A DNA stretch of 64,000 nt, taken from positions 3,348,001-3,412,000 of the forward strand of contig NZ_CP056087.1 of assembly GCF_001839655.2 (NCBI RefSeq), written 5' to 3'. The notes below the pieces were generated by a model that did not search any database, was not told the origin of the DNA, and saw only the letters and a list, made by a program, of their open reading frames with translations. Shown in pieces: positions 35,107 to 45,763 of this stretch. Source of the stretch: Pseudomonas argentinensis (GTDB taxonomy: Bacteria; Pseudomonadota; Gammaproteobacteria; Pseudomonadales; Pseudomonadaceae). The stretch's first letter is position 1, and each line of letters starts with the position of its first letter. Position numbers and translations under genes: made by a program.

Positions 35107-35406
35107 ATGAGTCAGAATGATCGTGATTACACGGAAAAGCGCGATTACATTCGCATGCGCCTGGAAACCCAGGTAACGCTCACTCATGGCGGCCAGACCG
35201 TTCCAGCGTTATGCCGAGACCTGTCGAGCACCGGTATGCAGCTCGAGGCGCAGTGTCAGGCGAAGGTCGGTGACAAGGTAAGCGTGTTGATTCCGTCCAC
35301 TCACGATTCGCTCAAGGGGCTGGAAACCGACGCGGAAGTGGTACGCGTGACGGACCTGGGTGATGGCCGGCAGGTTCTCGGCGTCGCCGTGACCTCAATG
35401 AACTGA
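35107..35406 (+). CDS. PilZ-domain protein (predicted c-di-GMP receptor)
   Basis: A 99-residue single-domain PilZ protein. The c-di-GMP-binding motifs are present: EKRDYIRMR (RxxxR) at about 9-17 and DLSSTGMQL (D/NxSxxG) at about 40-48. The ATG at 35107 has GAGGA seven bases upstream. It is divergent from the rssB-type gene across ~210 bp, and followed by its own hairpin terminator. A free-standing PilZ acts by protein-protein contact; the partner is unknown. Confidence 0.93.
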   Translation: MSQNDRDYTEKRDYIRMRLETQVTLTHGGQTVPALCRDLSSTGMQLEAQCQAKVGDKVSVLIPSTHDSLKGLETDAEVVRVTDLGDGRQVLGVAVTSMN

Positions 35407-35419
35407 AACACACTGTAAC

Positions 35420-35442
35420 GTGATGGAGCCAGCCTCCATCAC
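35420..35442 (+). terminator. Hairpin after the PilZ gene
   Basis: GTGATGGAG (35420-35428), CCAGC loop, CTCCATCAC (35434-35442): a perfect 9-bp stem followed by a weakly T-rich GCCTCTCT, between convergent genes. Confidence 0.65.
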
Positions 35443-35497
35443 GCCTCTCTCGGGCCGTTAGGCCACCTGCCCTCAGGCAGCCGCCCTTTCCCGATTC

Positions 35498-36199
35498 CTA
35501 GAAATCGTCTTCCACATCGCCATCGCGCACGCGGAACTCGCGGTTCTGCAGATAGGCATTGCGAATGAAGATGTACTTGTCGCCGCTGATCATGCGCTCG
35601 GCGTCCAGCAGGCTGGCACGGGTATCGACGATATTGACGCCGCGGGTGACGTTGCGGGTCGGCACATGGTCCATGTAGGGATAGGGCGTCAGGAAGCTGT
35701 CCGGAACCTTGCTTGGCGCATCACGCAGCGAGCTCGGACCGAGCAGCGGCAGCACCAGATACGGGCCGCTTTGCACGCCCCACACGCCCAGAGTCTGGCC
35801 GAAGTCTTCATCGCTGCGTTGCAGGCCCATGTTGCTTGCCACGTCGAACAAGCCCAGCACACCGACGGTGGTATTGAGCAACAGGCGGCTGGTATCCACG
35901 CCGGCATCGTGGGCCTTGCCCTGGAGAAGATTGTTGGCCAGGTTGCCGACGTCGCCGAGGTTGCGGAATACATTGTGCACGCCGGTTTCCAGGAACTGCG
36001 GCGTCACCGCCCGATAACCCTGGGCCAGTGGCTTGAGGGCGTAGGTGTCGACGGTATCGTTGAAGCGAAAGACGGGACGGTTGAACGATTCCCAGGGATC
36101 CTCCGTTGCCGCCTGGCCTGCCAGCGGCAGTGCCATCAAGCCGGCACAGGCCAGCTTCCGACCGAGGCTTGCGATCCAATCGGGTCCAATCAAGCGCAT
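35498..36199 (-). CDS. mlaA: MlaA/VacJ outer-membrane lipid-asymmetry protein
   Basis: A 233-residue VacJ-family protein that extracts misplaced phospholipids from the outer leaflet and passes them to the Mla pathway. Family blocks are intact: EDPWESFNRPVFRFNDTVD, NVFRNLGDVGNLANNLLQGK, TLGVWGVQSGPYLVLPLLGP. The signal peptide ends in LPLAGQA-AT without a lipobox Cys, so unlike E. coli MlaA it is predicted to be non-lipidated, as in other pseudomonads. AGGAG lies seven bases before the ATG. The other mla genes are not in the window. Confidence 0.95.
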   Translation of the reverse strand: MRLIGPDWIASLGRKLACAGLMALPLAGQAATEDPWESFNRPVFRFNDTVDTYALKPLAQGYRAVTPQFLETGVHNVFRNLGDVGNLANNLLQGKAHDAGVDTSRLLLNTTVGVLGLFDVASNMGLQRSDEDFGQTLGVWGVQSGPYLVLPLLGPSSLRDAPSKVPDSFLTPYPYMDHVPTRNVTRGVNIVDTRASLLDAERMISGDKYIFIRNAYLQNREFRVRDGDVEDDF

Positions 36200-36398
36200 T
36201 GCTGTTCTCCTAGGCTAATGAGCGCGGCCTGTCCGGCGGCAGCGGCGTAGTATAAAGCCGTCCGCTGCCAATAGGCAGCGCACCGCGACATCCGGGTGCT
36301 GCATCACACGACCACATGTCTGGAGACTGCGCTTCGTCACCTCACCGTCACATTGGCTTGCCATGTTTGTCGGGATCATCGCCAGGGAACGACATCAT

Positions 36399-37076
36399 AT
36401 GCCTCAGCCAGCGTTTTGCGCCGACACCTCCTCCTTTACGGCGATCCTCTTTGGCCTGTCCGGCTGCCTGGTGGATTTCGGCGCACGCAGTGCGTCCTTG
36501 AGCGGCCAGCGCCACCTGGCACTGGTGCGCGAAGGCGGCAGCCCGGCCCGTCATGCCGTCGGTAGCCTGGAGCTGGACAGCTGCGCCGAGCCGACCCCCG
36601 GCGCGTTGAGCACCCTGCGCAGCCTGCATGAACAGCACGTGCCCTGCGCCTGGCTTGACGAACTGCCAGAGGCCTTGACCCAGAGGCTGGCCAGCCGCCT
36701 GCCCGACTGGCTGGCAGCCTCGCCGAGCTGCACCCAGCGCACCTGGCCCGCGCCGGATGCCTGCTGGCAAGCCCTGGCGGCGCTGCAGATCGAACGCCTG
36801 GAGGGCTGCGTGCTGGTCAGCGGCGAACCGCGCCTCGTGCAGGCCGGCCTGAATGCCGGATTGTGGACCGTGGGCCTCGCGGCCTGCGGCTCACTGGCAG
36901 GCCATACGCTGGCTGACTGGCAGCTGCTCGACGAGGTGCAACGCGAGCGCTTGCGCGCTGACGCCACGCTAGCGCTCTATCGGCTCGGCGCACATTCGGT
37001 GATCGACCAGCTTACCGACCTGCCCGCCTGCCTCGACCACCTGCAGATTCGCCGCAGCAAGGGCGAGAAGCCCTGA
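36399..37076 (+). CDS. HAD-like protein lacking the catalytic aspartates
   Basis: A 225-residue protein related to the phosphonatase-like HAD hydrolases (LFGLSGCLVDFGARSASL at the N-terminus, corresponding to the family's DxDGTxVDFG). Both motif I aspartates are gone: the nucleophile position is Gly (G19) and the acid/base position Ser (S21). The HAD fold may be kept (VLVSGEPRLVQAGLNAGLWTVGL resembles motif IV) but hydrolase activity is unlikely. The ATG at 36399 has AGGGAA upstream. It sits in the conserved mlaA to queF neighbourhood, so it is probably a conserved pseudoenzyme rather than a decayed gene. Confidence 0.8.
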   Translation: MPQPAFCADTSSFTAILFGLSGCLVDFGARSASLSGQRHLALVREGGSPARHAVGSLELDSCAEPTPGALSTLRSLHEQHVPCAWLDELPEALTQRLASRLPDWLAASPSCTQRTWPAPDACWQALAALQIERLEGCVLVSGEPRLVQAGLNAGLWTVGLAACGSLAGHTLADWQLLDEVQRERLRADATLALYRLGAHSVIDQLTDLPACLDHLQIRRSKGEKP

Positions 37077-37174
37077 GCCAGCAGGCTCCGCTTGGGCCAG
37101 GCTGAGCAAGAAGTACTGACCTTTCGTCGCGCGGCACGGTCAATTGTCTTGCCTATCAAGAGAGGGAGAGTCCC

Positions 37175-37441
37175 ATGCCTGCGAACCATCTGCAGCAGCA
37201 ACTGGAAGAGCTGCGCAAGCAACTGGTCGAACATCCGCCAGAAAACGAAGAAGATCGCGAGTCGCTGGAACTGATCGCCCGCGATATCGAGCTGCAACTG
37301 GCGGCGCAACCGGTGACCACGCCGGATGCCTCGCTGGTCGATGGGGTCAATCTGGCCGTGGAACGTTTCGAAGTGAGCCACCCGAATCTCGCCGCAAGCC
37401 TTCGCAACATCATGCAGACCCTGGCCAATATCGGGATCTGA
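37175..37441 (+). CDS. DUF4404-family small protein
   Basis: An 88-residue soluble helical protein starting MPANHLQQQLEELRKQLVEH and ending ASLRNIMQTLANIGI, matching the DUF4404 family of pseudomonads. Heptad-like Leu/Gln spacing in the first 30 residues suggests a coiled coil; no catalytic residues or Cys. A GGGAGA site lies five bases before the ATG. It is followed by a strong terminator. Function unknown. Confidence 0.85.
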   Translation: MPANHLQQQLEELRKQLVEHPPENEEDRESLELIARDIELQLAAQPVTTPDASLVDGVNLAVERFEVSHPNLAASLRNIMQTLANIGI

Positions 37442-37462
37442 CCCAGGCGCCGCGCAAACGAA

Positions 37463-37486
37463 ACCAGCCATCAGGCTGGTTTTTTT
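37463..37486 (+). terminator. Terminator after the DUF4404 gene
   Basis: ACCAGCC (37463-37469), ATCA loop, GGCTGGT (37474-37480), then TTTTTT. A perfect 7-bp stem with T-tract between convergent genes. Confidence 0.9.
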
Positions 37487-37530
37487 GCGCGGCCTTCCTG
37501 AGCGAGCGGCGTGCGAGCGAGAGGACGCGC

Positions 37531-38358
37531 TTATTGCCTGACCAGGCGCCGGTTCGGCGGCACCTCGGCCAGCGTGGTGCGGTACGGGTTGATATCCAGG
37601 CCGCCGCGGCGCACATAGCGCGCATAAACGGTCAGGTACTCGGGCTGCAGGCATTTCTGCAGATCCAGGAAAATCCGTTCCACGCACTGCTCGTGGAAAT
37701 CCGCGTGCTGGCGGAAACTCACCAGATAGGCCAGCAGGCTTGCCGGGTCCAGCGCCGCGCCGCGGTATTCGACCACCACACTGCCCCAATCCGGCTGGCC
37801 GGTGACCGGGCAGTTGGACTTGAGCAGATGGCTGTGCAGGCGTTGCTCGACGATTCGCGTCTGATCACAGTCGAGCAGCTCCGGTTGTGGCGCGGCGTAA
37901 TTGCTGATGCTGACATCCAGTTCGTCGATACAGCTACCTGGCAACGCCGTCAGCCCTTCCCGGGCGGCTTCGTCCAGGCTGCGTATACGCACGGCTACCG
38001 GCTTGCCGGCAGTGGCGGACAAGTCGTTTTCCAATACGCCGAGCAACTCCGCGGTGCCGGCGAACACCGACTGGTTCAACGAGTTGAGGTACAGCTTGAA
38101 CGACTTGGACTCGATGATGTTCGGCGAGTCAGCGGGAATCGCGAACTCGCCAATGGCCACCACCGGTTTGCCGGAGGGCAGCAGCCAGGACAACTCGAAG
38201 CAGTTCCAGTAGTCCACGCCGCGGTATGGCAGCGTTTCGGCGCTCAAGCCCAGTTCGGTCCACTTGGTGGCGCGGGGAATGGGAAACAGCAGTTCGGGCG
38301 AGTAAGTCGCGACGTACTCGCTGCTCTTGCCCAGCGGCGAATGTTCCACGGAATTCAT
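37531..38358 (-). CDS. queF: 7-cyano-7-deazaguanine reductase QueF (long, bimodular type)
   Basis: A 275-residue enzyme reducing preQ0 to preQ1 with NADPH in queuosine synthesis. The N-terminal module has the QueF signature ([14 protein letters not shown], about 83-96). The C-terminal module contains the catalytic Cys about C183 and Asp D190 ([14 protein letters not shown]), where the thioimide forms on Cys. The two-module length is that of proteobacterial QueF. Followed closely by pyrF on the other side of a short gap; all three genes from 40403 down to 37531 run on the minus strand. Confidence 0.97.
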   Translation of the reverse strand: MNSVEHSPLGKSSEYVATYSPELLFPIPRATKWTELGLSAETLPYRGVDYWNCFELSWLLPSGKPVVAIGEFAIPADSPNIIESKSFKLYLNSLNQSVFAGTAELLGVLENDLSATAGKPVAVRIRSLDEAAREGLTALPGSCIDELDVSISNYAAPQPELLDCDQTRIVEQRLHSHLLKSNCPVTGQPDWGSVVVEYRGAALDPASLLAYLVSFRQHADFHEQCVERIFLDLQKCLQPEYLTVYARYVRRGGLDINPYRTTLAEVPPNRRLVRQ

Positions 38359-38423
38359 GAGGCGTTACCTGCAGTGCAACGGGTGCGGCGGCGAGCGGCG
38401 CCGCACGAGAATGAAGGAGCGGA

Positions 38424-39122
38424 TCAGCCCAGCTCGGCGACCAGCCTGGCCAGGGCAGCGGCAGGATCGGCCGCCTGGCTGATCGGGCGGCCGATCACCA
38501 GGTAATCGGACCCGGCAGCCAATGCCTGGCGTGGGGTAAGAATACGGCGCTGATCGTCCTGAGCGCTGCCGGCCGGGCGAATGCCTGGTGTTACCAGTTG
38601 CAGCGCCGGCTGCGCGGCCTTGAGTGCCGGCGCTTCGAGGGCCGAACAGACCAGGCCGTCCATGCCGGCCTTTTGGGCCAGGCCAGCCAGGCGCAGGACC
38701 TGCTCCTGGGGCTCGATATCCAGGCCTATACCGGCCAGGTCCTCGCGCTCCATGCTGGTCAGCACCGTGACACCGATCAGCAGCGGCACCGGGCCGTTGA
38801 AGGTATCCAGCACCTCGCGGCAGGCGCTCATCATGCGCAGGCCGCCGGAGCAGTGCACGTTGACCATCCATACGCCCATTTCCGCGGCAGCCTTGACGGC
38901 CATGGCGGTGGTATTGGGGATGTCGTGGAATTTCAGGTCGAGAAACACCTCGAAGCCGCGGTCACGCAAGGTGGCGACGATGTCCGACGCGCAGCTGGTG
39001 AACAGCTCCTTGCCCACCTTCACCCGGCACAGTTTCGGATCGAGCTGATCAGCCAGAGCCAGTGCCCCCTCGCGGGTCGGGAAATCCAGGGCGACGATGA
39101 TGGGGGTCTGACAAACGGACAT
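38424..39122 (-). CDS. pyrF: Orotidine 5'-phosphate decarboxylase PyrF
   Basis: A 232-residue TIM-barrel enzyme making UMP from OMP, the last step of de novo pyrimidine synthesis. The charged catalytic network is complete in [12 protein letters not shown] (D62, K64, D67), and IVALDF at the start and the C-terminal TPGIRPAG phosphate loop match the family. The ATG at 39122 gives the canonical N-terminus; longer in-frame starts are not supported. 72 bp downstream of the YcaQ-type gene and possibly co-transcribed with it. Confidence 0.97.
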   Translation of the reverse strand: MSVCQTPIIVALDFPTREGALALADQLDPKLCRVKVGKELFTSCASDIVATLRDRGFEVFLDLKFHDIPNTTAMAVKAAAEMGVWMVNVHCSGGLRMMSACREVLDTFNGPVPLLIGVTVLTSMEREDLAGIGLDIEPQEQVLRLAGLAQKAGMDGLVCSALEAPALKAAQPALQLVTPGIRPAGSAQDDQRRILTPRQALAAGSDYLVIGRPISQAADPAAALARLVAELG

Positions 39123-39194
39123 GAGGTAACTCTCGAGCGGGCCAAATTCGGCGCGCATTGTAGCGCAAGCGATTGCCGATGGGGGTTGCAACGA

Positions 39195-40403
39195 CTAGAA
39201 CTGCGCCGCCAGGCGCAAGCCTTCGCCACGCCGGCAGGCGATGCGGACGGCAGCCAAGCCCAACCAGTCGGCCAGGCGCCTTACCGCGCCTGCCAGCGCC
39301 ACGATGCCGTCCTTGTCCAACCCGGGGGACTCGCCATGCACCCCATGGATCGCCAGGCATCCCTGGCTACGCTCGGCACGCACGTCCAGCCGCGCGACGA
39401 TCCGCTCGCCAAACAGGAACGGCAGCACGTAGTAGCCATACACGCGTTTGTGTTGCGGCGTGTAGATTTCCAGTCGATAGCGGAAATCGAACAGCCGCTC
39501 GGTACGCGAGCGCTCCCAGATAAGCGAATCGAACGGCGACAGCAGCGTGCAGGCCGCGACCCGGCGCGGCACTTTCAAGGGCGCGACGCAGTACGCCGGC
39601 TGCGCCCAGCCCTCTACGCGGACAGGGCTCAACGCGCCCTCCTCGAGCAGTTCCTGCAACCGTGCGCGGCAGTCACCCGGCTGCAGACGAAAGTAGTCGC
39701 GCACGTCTCGCTCGGTCGCGACGCCCAGCGCCCTGGCCGCGTGCAGCACCAGCGCGCGTTGTGCATCGGCCTCGCCAAGCTGCTGCGCCAGCACGGACGC
39801 CGGCAGCACCCGCTCCGGCAGATCGTATAACCGTTCAAAGCCGCGGCGACCGGCTACCGTCACTTCACCCGCGGCGAACAGCCATTCCAGTGCCTGTTTT
39901 TGCGCCGTCCACCCCCACCAGGGGCTGCTGCGCGAGCGTTCCTCGGCCAGGCTGCCGGCGCCCAGTGCACCGCGCTCCGCGACCGCCTGCAGCACTTCGC
40001 GAATCAGCGGCTGCTGCTCGCGCCCGAGCGCTGCCAGCCCCTTGTAGATCCCGCGCCCCTCCTTCGCTCGTTGCATGCGCCAGCGCAGCAGTGGGTAGTA
40101 GTCGAACGGCAGCAGGGAGGCTTCGTGGCCCCAGTATTCGAACAGCGTGCGCTGCCGCCCCTGGCTCCAGGCGGCCTGCTGCAACAACTGCGGATCGTAG
40201 TGGCCGAGGCGTGAATACAGGGGCAGGTAATGCGAGCGCACCACCGCGTTCACCGAGTCGATCTGCAGCAGGCACAGCCGCTCGATCACCCCATTGACCG
40301 CACGGCTACCAGGCGCCCCGGATCGCGGGCGCTGTGCGAACCCTTGCGCGGCAAGCACCACGCGCCGTGCCTGGGCGGTCGACAAGCTGGCTGTGATCGA
40401 CAT
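39195..40403 (-). CDS. YcaQ-type winged-helix DNA glycosylase (interstrand crosslink repair family)
   Basis: A 402-residue protein of the HTH_42/YcaQ-AlkZ family. Family members unhook interstrand crosslinks or remove bulky alkylated bases from DNA. The catalytic QxD motif is present near residue 47 (LCLLQIDSVNAV), which matches the YcaQ branch (QxD) rather than AlkZ (QxQ). The C-terminal block LLSPFDSLIWERSRTERLF is also conserved. The ATG at 40403 was chosen because the N-terminus then starts at the first tandem winged helix. No adjacent biosynthetic cluster, so it is more likely housekeeping repair than self-resistance. Confidence 0.88.
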   Translation of the reverse strand: MSITASLSTAQARRVVLAAQGFAQRPRSGAPGSRAVNGVIERLCLLQIDSVNAVVRSHYLPLYSRLGHYDPQLLQQAAWSQGRQRTLFEYWGHEASLLPFDYYPLLRWRMQRAKEGRGIYKGLAALGREQQPLIREVLQAVAERGALGAGSLAEERSRSSPWWGWTAQKQALEWLFAAGEVTVAGRRGFERLYDLPERVLPASVLAQQLGEADAQRALVLHAARALGVATERDVRDYFRLQPGDCRARLQELLEEGALSPVRVEGWAQPAYCVAPLKVPRRVAACTLLSPFDSLIWERSRTERLFDFRYRLEIYTPQHKRVYGYYVLPFLFGERIVARLDVRAERSQGCLAIHGVHGESPGLDKDGIVALAGAVRRLADWLGLAAVRIACRRGEGLRLAAQF

Positions 40404-40470
40404 GGCTGCACCAACGATGAATGGAAAAAATACGGTAACCCATCGCGCCGAATCGACCAACCGTGGCCGC

Positions 40471-40698
40471 CTACTTGCTCAGCGGGTCGTCCCAGAAGGG
40501 CCGCTGGGTCTCCCTGAACAGCTCACTGCGGCTGAGCCCCAGGTCCTTCAACGCGGCGTCGCTGAGTGATGCCAGCAGTTGCCGCTCATACGCCAGGTGC
40601 TGCCAACGGCGCACCCGCGCTGCATGTTTTTTCAACCAGCGGATGAAACGCCAAGGCTGACGCTGCGAAGTCGGTTCGACACCTGCCTGATGATCCAT
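40471..40698 (-). CDS. DUF1127-domain small basic protein
   Basis: A 75-residue protein with a C-terminal DUF1127 motif (WQHLAYERQLLASLSDAALK, then DLGLSRSEL). DUF1127 proteins are small, Arg-rich and in some bacteria linked to RNA or phosphate regulation. AAGGAGG lies upstream of the ATG at 40698. It is divergent from the LysR gene at 40795, an arrangement common in pseudomonads, so LysR probably controls it. Confidence 0.9.
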   Translation of the reverse strand: MDHQAGVEPTSQRQPWRFIRWLKKHAARVRRWQHLAYERQLLASLSDAALKDLGLSRSELFRETQRPFWDDPLSK

Positions 40699-40794
40699 CT
40701 TGTCTTCCTCCTGAAGGGATGGATTCAGTGTCGGGCCGGGCGTAAGATCAATCCAACGAATGTTTCTTATGCTATGCATCTAGGAGATTGATGA

Positions 40795-41649
40795 ATGGCG
40801 CTATACCCCAACATCGACAGCGAACTGCTGCGTACCTTTGTCGCCATAGCCGATCATGGCGGCTTCACCCGGGCCGCCGAGGCGGTCAGTCGCACGCAGT
40901 CGGCAGTGAGCATGCAAATGAAGCGCCTCGAGGAAGATGTGATCGGCCGGGCACTGTTTCAGCGCGAGGGCCGCCAGCTCACCCTGACTGCCGAGGGCGA
41001 AATACTGCTGAGCTATGCCAGACGCATTCTTCAGCTGCACACCGAAGTGCTCAACATCCTCTGTCAACCCGACATGGTCGGCACCCTGCGCATCGGCACG
41101 CCGGACGATTACGTGATGCGTTTCATGCAGGGCATCCTGATCCGTTTCGCCCAGGCCTATCCGCTGGTTCAGGTGGAGTTGCACTGCGAACCTTCGTTCG
41201 CCCTGTTGCAGCGGCGCGACCTGGATCTGACCATCGTCACGCGCGAGCCCGGTTCGGAGATCGGTGAGTTGCTGCGCCAGGAGCACCTGGTCTGGGCCCA
41301 GGCCTCGGCGGCCAATCTGCATGAGGCCGATCCGCTGCCGCTGGCGATGTTCAACAACCAGTGCTTTTGCCGCACCTGGGCCTGCAACGCCCTGGAGGCG
41401 AATTCGCGCAGCTACCGCATCGCCTACAGCAGCCCGAGCCTGTCGGCGATCATGGCGGCCGTCAGCGCCGGGCTGGCGATAACCGCCCAACTGCGCAGCC
41501 TGATCACCGCCGACCTGCGCATTCTCGGCCACGCTGAAGGCATGCCGGAACTGCCGATGGCCAGCGTGATGCTGTTGCGCAACGAGCGCACCCGTTCACC
41601 GGCCAGCGAGGCGCTGGCCGAGCAGATCCTCGAAGGCTTCAGGCTCTGA
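40795..41649 (+). CDS. LysR-type regulator (LrhA/HexA-like)
   Basis: A 284-residue LysR protein. The HTH (DSELLRTFVAIADHGGFTRA, then RTQSAVSMQMKRLEED) and the start of the effector domain (GTLRIGTPDDYVMRFMQGIL) are those of the LrhA/HexA/PecT subgroup, whose members often repress motility or exoproduct genes. AGGAG lies eight bases before the ATG. Divergent from the DUF1127 gene (40698), sharing a 96-bp promoter region. Its 3' end overlaps the convergent TSUP gene by 11 bp. Confidence 0.93.
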   Translation: MALYPNIDSELLRTFVAIADHGGFTRAAEAVSRTQSAVSMQMKRLEEDVIGRALFQREGRQLTLTAEGEILLSYARRILQLHTEVLNILCQPDMVGTLRIGTPDDYVMRFMQGILIRFAQAYPLVQVELHCEPSFALLQRRDLDLTIVTREPGSEIGELLRQEHLVWAQASAANLHEADPLPLAMFNNQCFCRTWACNALEANSRSYRIAYSSPSLSAIMAAVSAGLAITAQLRSLITADLRILGHAEGMPELPMASVMLLRNERTRSPASEALAEQILEGFRL

Positions 41650-42394
41650 GGCCGAGCATCAGCGCGCAGACCAGCAGGAACGCGGTGAACAGCACGCGTA
41701 ACTGGCGCTCCGGCAGGGCATGAGCCAGGCGTACGCCCCAGCTGATGCTGAGCAACCCGCCAATTGCCAGCGGAATGGCCAGCGTCCACTGCACGTGGCC
41801 ATGCAGGGCGTAGGTGGCCAAGGTCACCCCGGTGCTGGGCGCCGCCAGTGCCAATGACAAACCTTGCGCCACCACTTGCGAGGTGCCGAATACGCTGGTG
41901 AGAATCGGTGTGGCGATCACCGCGCCGCCAACACCGAACAGCCCACCCAGCAGGCCCGAGCCACTGCCCAGCACGCCCAGCCATGGCCAGGGGTGACGCA
42001 ACTGGCCCGACGCCGCCGGTGAATGCAGGAACATGCGCAGCAGGTTGTAGAACGCCAGGGCGATCAGGAAGCCCACGAACGCCAGGCGCATCGACTCGGG
42101 GTCGAGAGTGACCGCCCAGCTCGCCCCGAACAGTGCGAACACGAAGCTGCTCAGGGCCAGGGCCAGGGCATGGCGCAGGTCGATGCGGTTGCGCTGGTGA
42201 TAGCGCCACAGCGCCAGCAACACATTGGGCACCACCATCACCAGCGCCGTGCCCTGGGCAAGCTGCTGATCCAGCCCGAACAGCACGCCCAGCGCCGGAA
42301 TCGCGATCAGGCCGCCGCCAATGCCGAACAGCCCGCCAAGGGTGCCAAGTGCCAGGCCGAGCAGGATATTCAGGGCAAACGCGAGCAGATCCAT
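41639..42394 (-). CDS. TSUP-family (TauE/SafE) anion exporter
   Basis: A 251-residue membrane protein with about eight helices and the internal duplication typical of TauE/SafE proteins: GGLFGIGGGLIAIPAL near residues 20-35 and GGLFGVGGAVIATPIL near 155-170. Family members export sulfite, sulfoacetate or other small organosulfur anions. Substrate is not evident. It is divergent from a LysR gene at 42503, its probable regulator. Confidence 0.92.
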   Translation of the reverse strand: MDLLAFALNILLGLALGTLGGLFGIGGGLIAIPALGVLFGLDQQLAQGTALVMVVPNVLLALWRYHQRNRIDLRHALALALSSFVFALFGASWAVTLDPESMRLAFVGFLIALAFYNLLRMFLHSPAASGQLRHPWPWLGVLGSGSGLLGGLFGVGGAVIATPILTSVFGTSQVVAQGLSLALAAPSTGVTLATYALHGHVQWTLAIPLAIGGLLSISWGVRLAHALPERQLRVLFTAFLLVCALMLGLRA

Positions 42395-42502
42395 GGTTCA
42401 TCTCGTTCAAACAGGGTGAGCGCATGCTACCCATCGCCCGCTGGATGGGTAACGCATAGCCCGGCATAATGGCTGTGCGATACACGCATAGCGAGCCCCC
42501 CC

Positions 42503-43468
42503 ATGAATCCCGATGCCCTGACCGATCAGCTCAGCCTGTTTCTCGATGTGCTGGAGAGTGGCAGCTTTTCCGCCGCGGCCAGGCTGCATCCGCTCACGCC
42601 GTCGGCCGTATCGCGACGCATCGATGCCCTGGAACGTTCCCTCGATTGCAGCCTGTTCAGTCGTAGCACCCATGCGGTGCGGGCAACCCCAGCGGGATTG
42701 GCATTCGCCGAGCGGGCCCGGCGGATTCTCGCCGAGCTGCACCTGGCGCGCGCCGAGGCTGTATCGCTGAGCAGCGCCCCGGAGGGGCTGATCCGTATCG
42801 ACGCCCCTGCGCCGTTTGGCCGCCGGCACCTGGCACCGGCAATTGCCGATTTTCTCACTGCCTACCCAGGGCTGGACGTGCAACTCAGGTTGATCGACAG
42901 CTTTATCGACTTGCATGGCGCCCATTTGGGCGAAGTGGATCTGGTGCTGCGCATCGGCCCCCTGGCCGATACCCGCCTGGTGGCGACGCCGCTGTCGCCG
43001 ATGGTCCGCGTGGTATGCGCCAGCCCGGCCTACCTGGAACGCCGTGGCGTGCCGCGTATGCCCGCAGAACTGCTGGAGCACGATGGCCTGGACTGGGACG
43101 GCCTGGCCCCCGCCTACGCCTGGCGCTTCGAGAACGGGGGCAAGCTGGCGGTGTACCGCCCTCGCCGCCTGCGCATGACCGCCAACAATGCCGAGACCCT
43201 GGTGTTCAGCGTGCTGGCGGGCCTCGGCGTGGCGCATTTGCCGACCTGGCTGGTCAGCGAATACCTGGTGCGTGGCGAACTGGTGGCGCTGTTCTGCGAC
43301 AACGGTCTGCCGGCACCGGAGCCCAGCGGCATCTACGCGTTGCGCCTGGAGCGCGACACCGACTCGCGCAGCCGCCTGCTGCTGGAGTTTCTGAAAAACC
43401 GCTTTGGCCCGACACCACCCTGGGATTTGCCGCTGCAAGGCGCCCTGCAGCGCGGCGCCGGCAACTAG
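42503..43468 (+). CDS. LysR-type transcriptional regulator
   Basis: A 321-residue LysR protein of the CrgA/AaeR-like branch: HTH LSLFLDVLESGSFSAAARLH and LTPSAVSRRIDALERSLDCS, effector domain starting GLIRIDAPAPFGRRHLAPAI. Divergent from the TSUP exporter gene with a 108-bp shared promoter region, suggesting control of that exporter. A perfect bidirectional terminator separates it from exaC. Confidence 0.93.
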   Translation: MNPDALTDQLSLFLDVLESGSFSAAARLHPLTPSAVSRRIDALERSLDCSLFSRSTHAVRATPAGLAFAERARRILAELHLARAEAVSLSSAPEGLIRIDAPAPFGRRHLAPAIADFLTAYPGLDVQLRLIDSFIDLHGAHLGEVDLVLRIGPLADTRLVATPLSPMVRVVCASPAYLERRGVPRMPAELLEHDGLDWDGLAPAYAWRFENGGKLAVYRPRRLRMTANNAETLVFSVLAGLGVAHLPTWLVSEYLVRGELVALFCDNGLPAPEPSGIYALRLERDTDSRSRLLLEFLKNRFGPTPPWDLPLQGALQRGAGN

Positions 43469-43472
43469 ATGA

Positions 43473-43498
43473 AAAAACGCGGCCTAAGCCGCGTTTTT
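43473..43498. terminator. Bidirectional terminator between LysR gene and exaC
   Basis: AAAAACGCGGC (43473-43483), CTAA loop, GCCGCGTTTTT (43488-43498): a perfect 11-bp stem with A/T tracts on both sides, between convergent genes. Confidence 0.95.
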
Positions 43499-43521
43499 GT
43501 TGGTGGACCGCCGAGCAGCTA

Positions 43522-45042
<1,521 letters not shown>

Positions 45043-45337
45043 GTGAGCGACCTCTTTATTGTTGAGACCTGTCCTCTGAGGCCAGAGAAAGGCCGGGGTT
45101 CGATTCCGAGTCAGCAGCCCGCCGCCTGCCACCGAATCGCCGTCAACCGGCATGGCAGAGCCCGCGGCTGCCGAGCTGCTATCAGGGTAGACGCCTTCGC
45201 AGATTTTCGCCGCTGGCTCGTCCAGCCTCGGCATCGAGCCTCCATTCAGCCGCTGCGCCGTCCTCCGGGAAGATTCCCTGAACATTGCCAGAGCACGGGC
45301 AGTCACCTGATCACACGGCAACCCTCTGGAGACGGTC

Positions 45338-45763
45338 ATGATCAAATTCCCGGGATCGGCGCTGCTGCTCGTAGCCTGGCTCAGCGCTGGCGTACAGGCT
45401 GATGACAACGGCATGTCCTTGCAACAGCAACGCGACAGGATCGGCGACGAAATGGTTCGCGAGCGCACCGGTGCGCCGCCTGCCAGCGAGAGCGGCACGG
45501 GCCAGGCGATGGATCCGCAGCAACAACAGCCCGAGCAGCAGGCACCCCGCAGCACCCTCAATTCCCCTGCCAGGCAGGGCGACACCGGGCAGCAGCCAGG
45601 TGACCAGAATCTTCAACGTCAGCCCTCCACCACCACGCCGGAGGCCGGCACCCGGGACGGGTCTGCCCCGCAAGCGGGTTCGTCTGGCGGTTCCACTGCT
45701 CCGGCTACGCCGGGCACCGGTGGCGGCAGCCAGGACAGCGGCGGTGCTGTGATGAGCAATTAG
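45338..45763 (+). CDS. Secreted low-complexity protein, Gln/Pro/Gly/Ser-rich
   Basis: A 141-residue protein with a signal peptide ([17 protein letters not shown]). The mature part is low-complexity: a Gln-rich middle ([11 protein letters not shown]) and a Gly/Ser/Pro/Thr tail without Cys or a lipobox. Probably disordered and periplasmic or exported. GGAGA lies six bases before the ATG. Divergent from exaC. No known domain; function unknown. Confidence 0.65.
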   Translation: MIKFPGSALLLVAWLSAGVQADDNGMSLQQQRDRIGDEMVRERTGAPPASESGTGQAMDPQQQQPEQQAPRSTLNSPARQGDTGQQPGDQNLQRQPSTTTPEAGTRDGSAPQAGSSGGSTAPATPGTGGGSQDSGGAVMSN

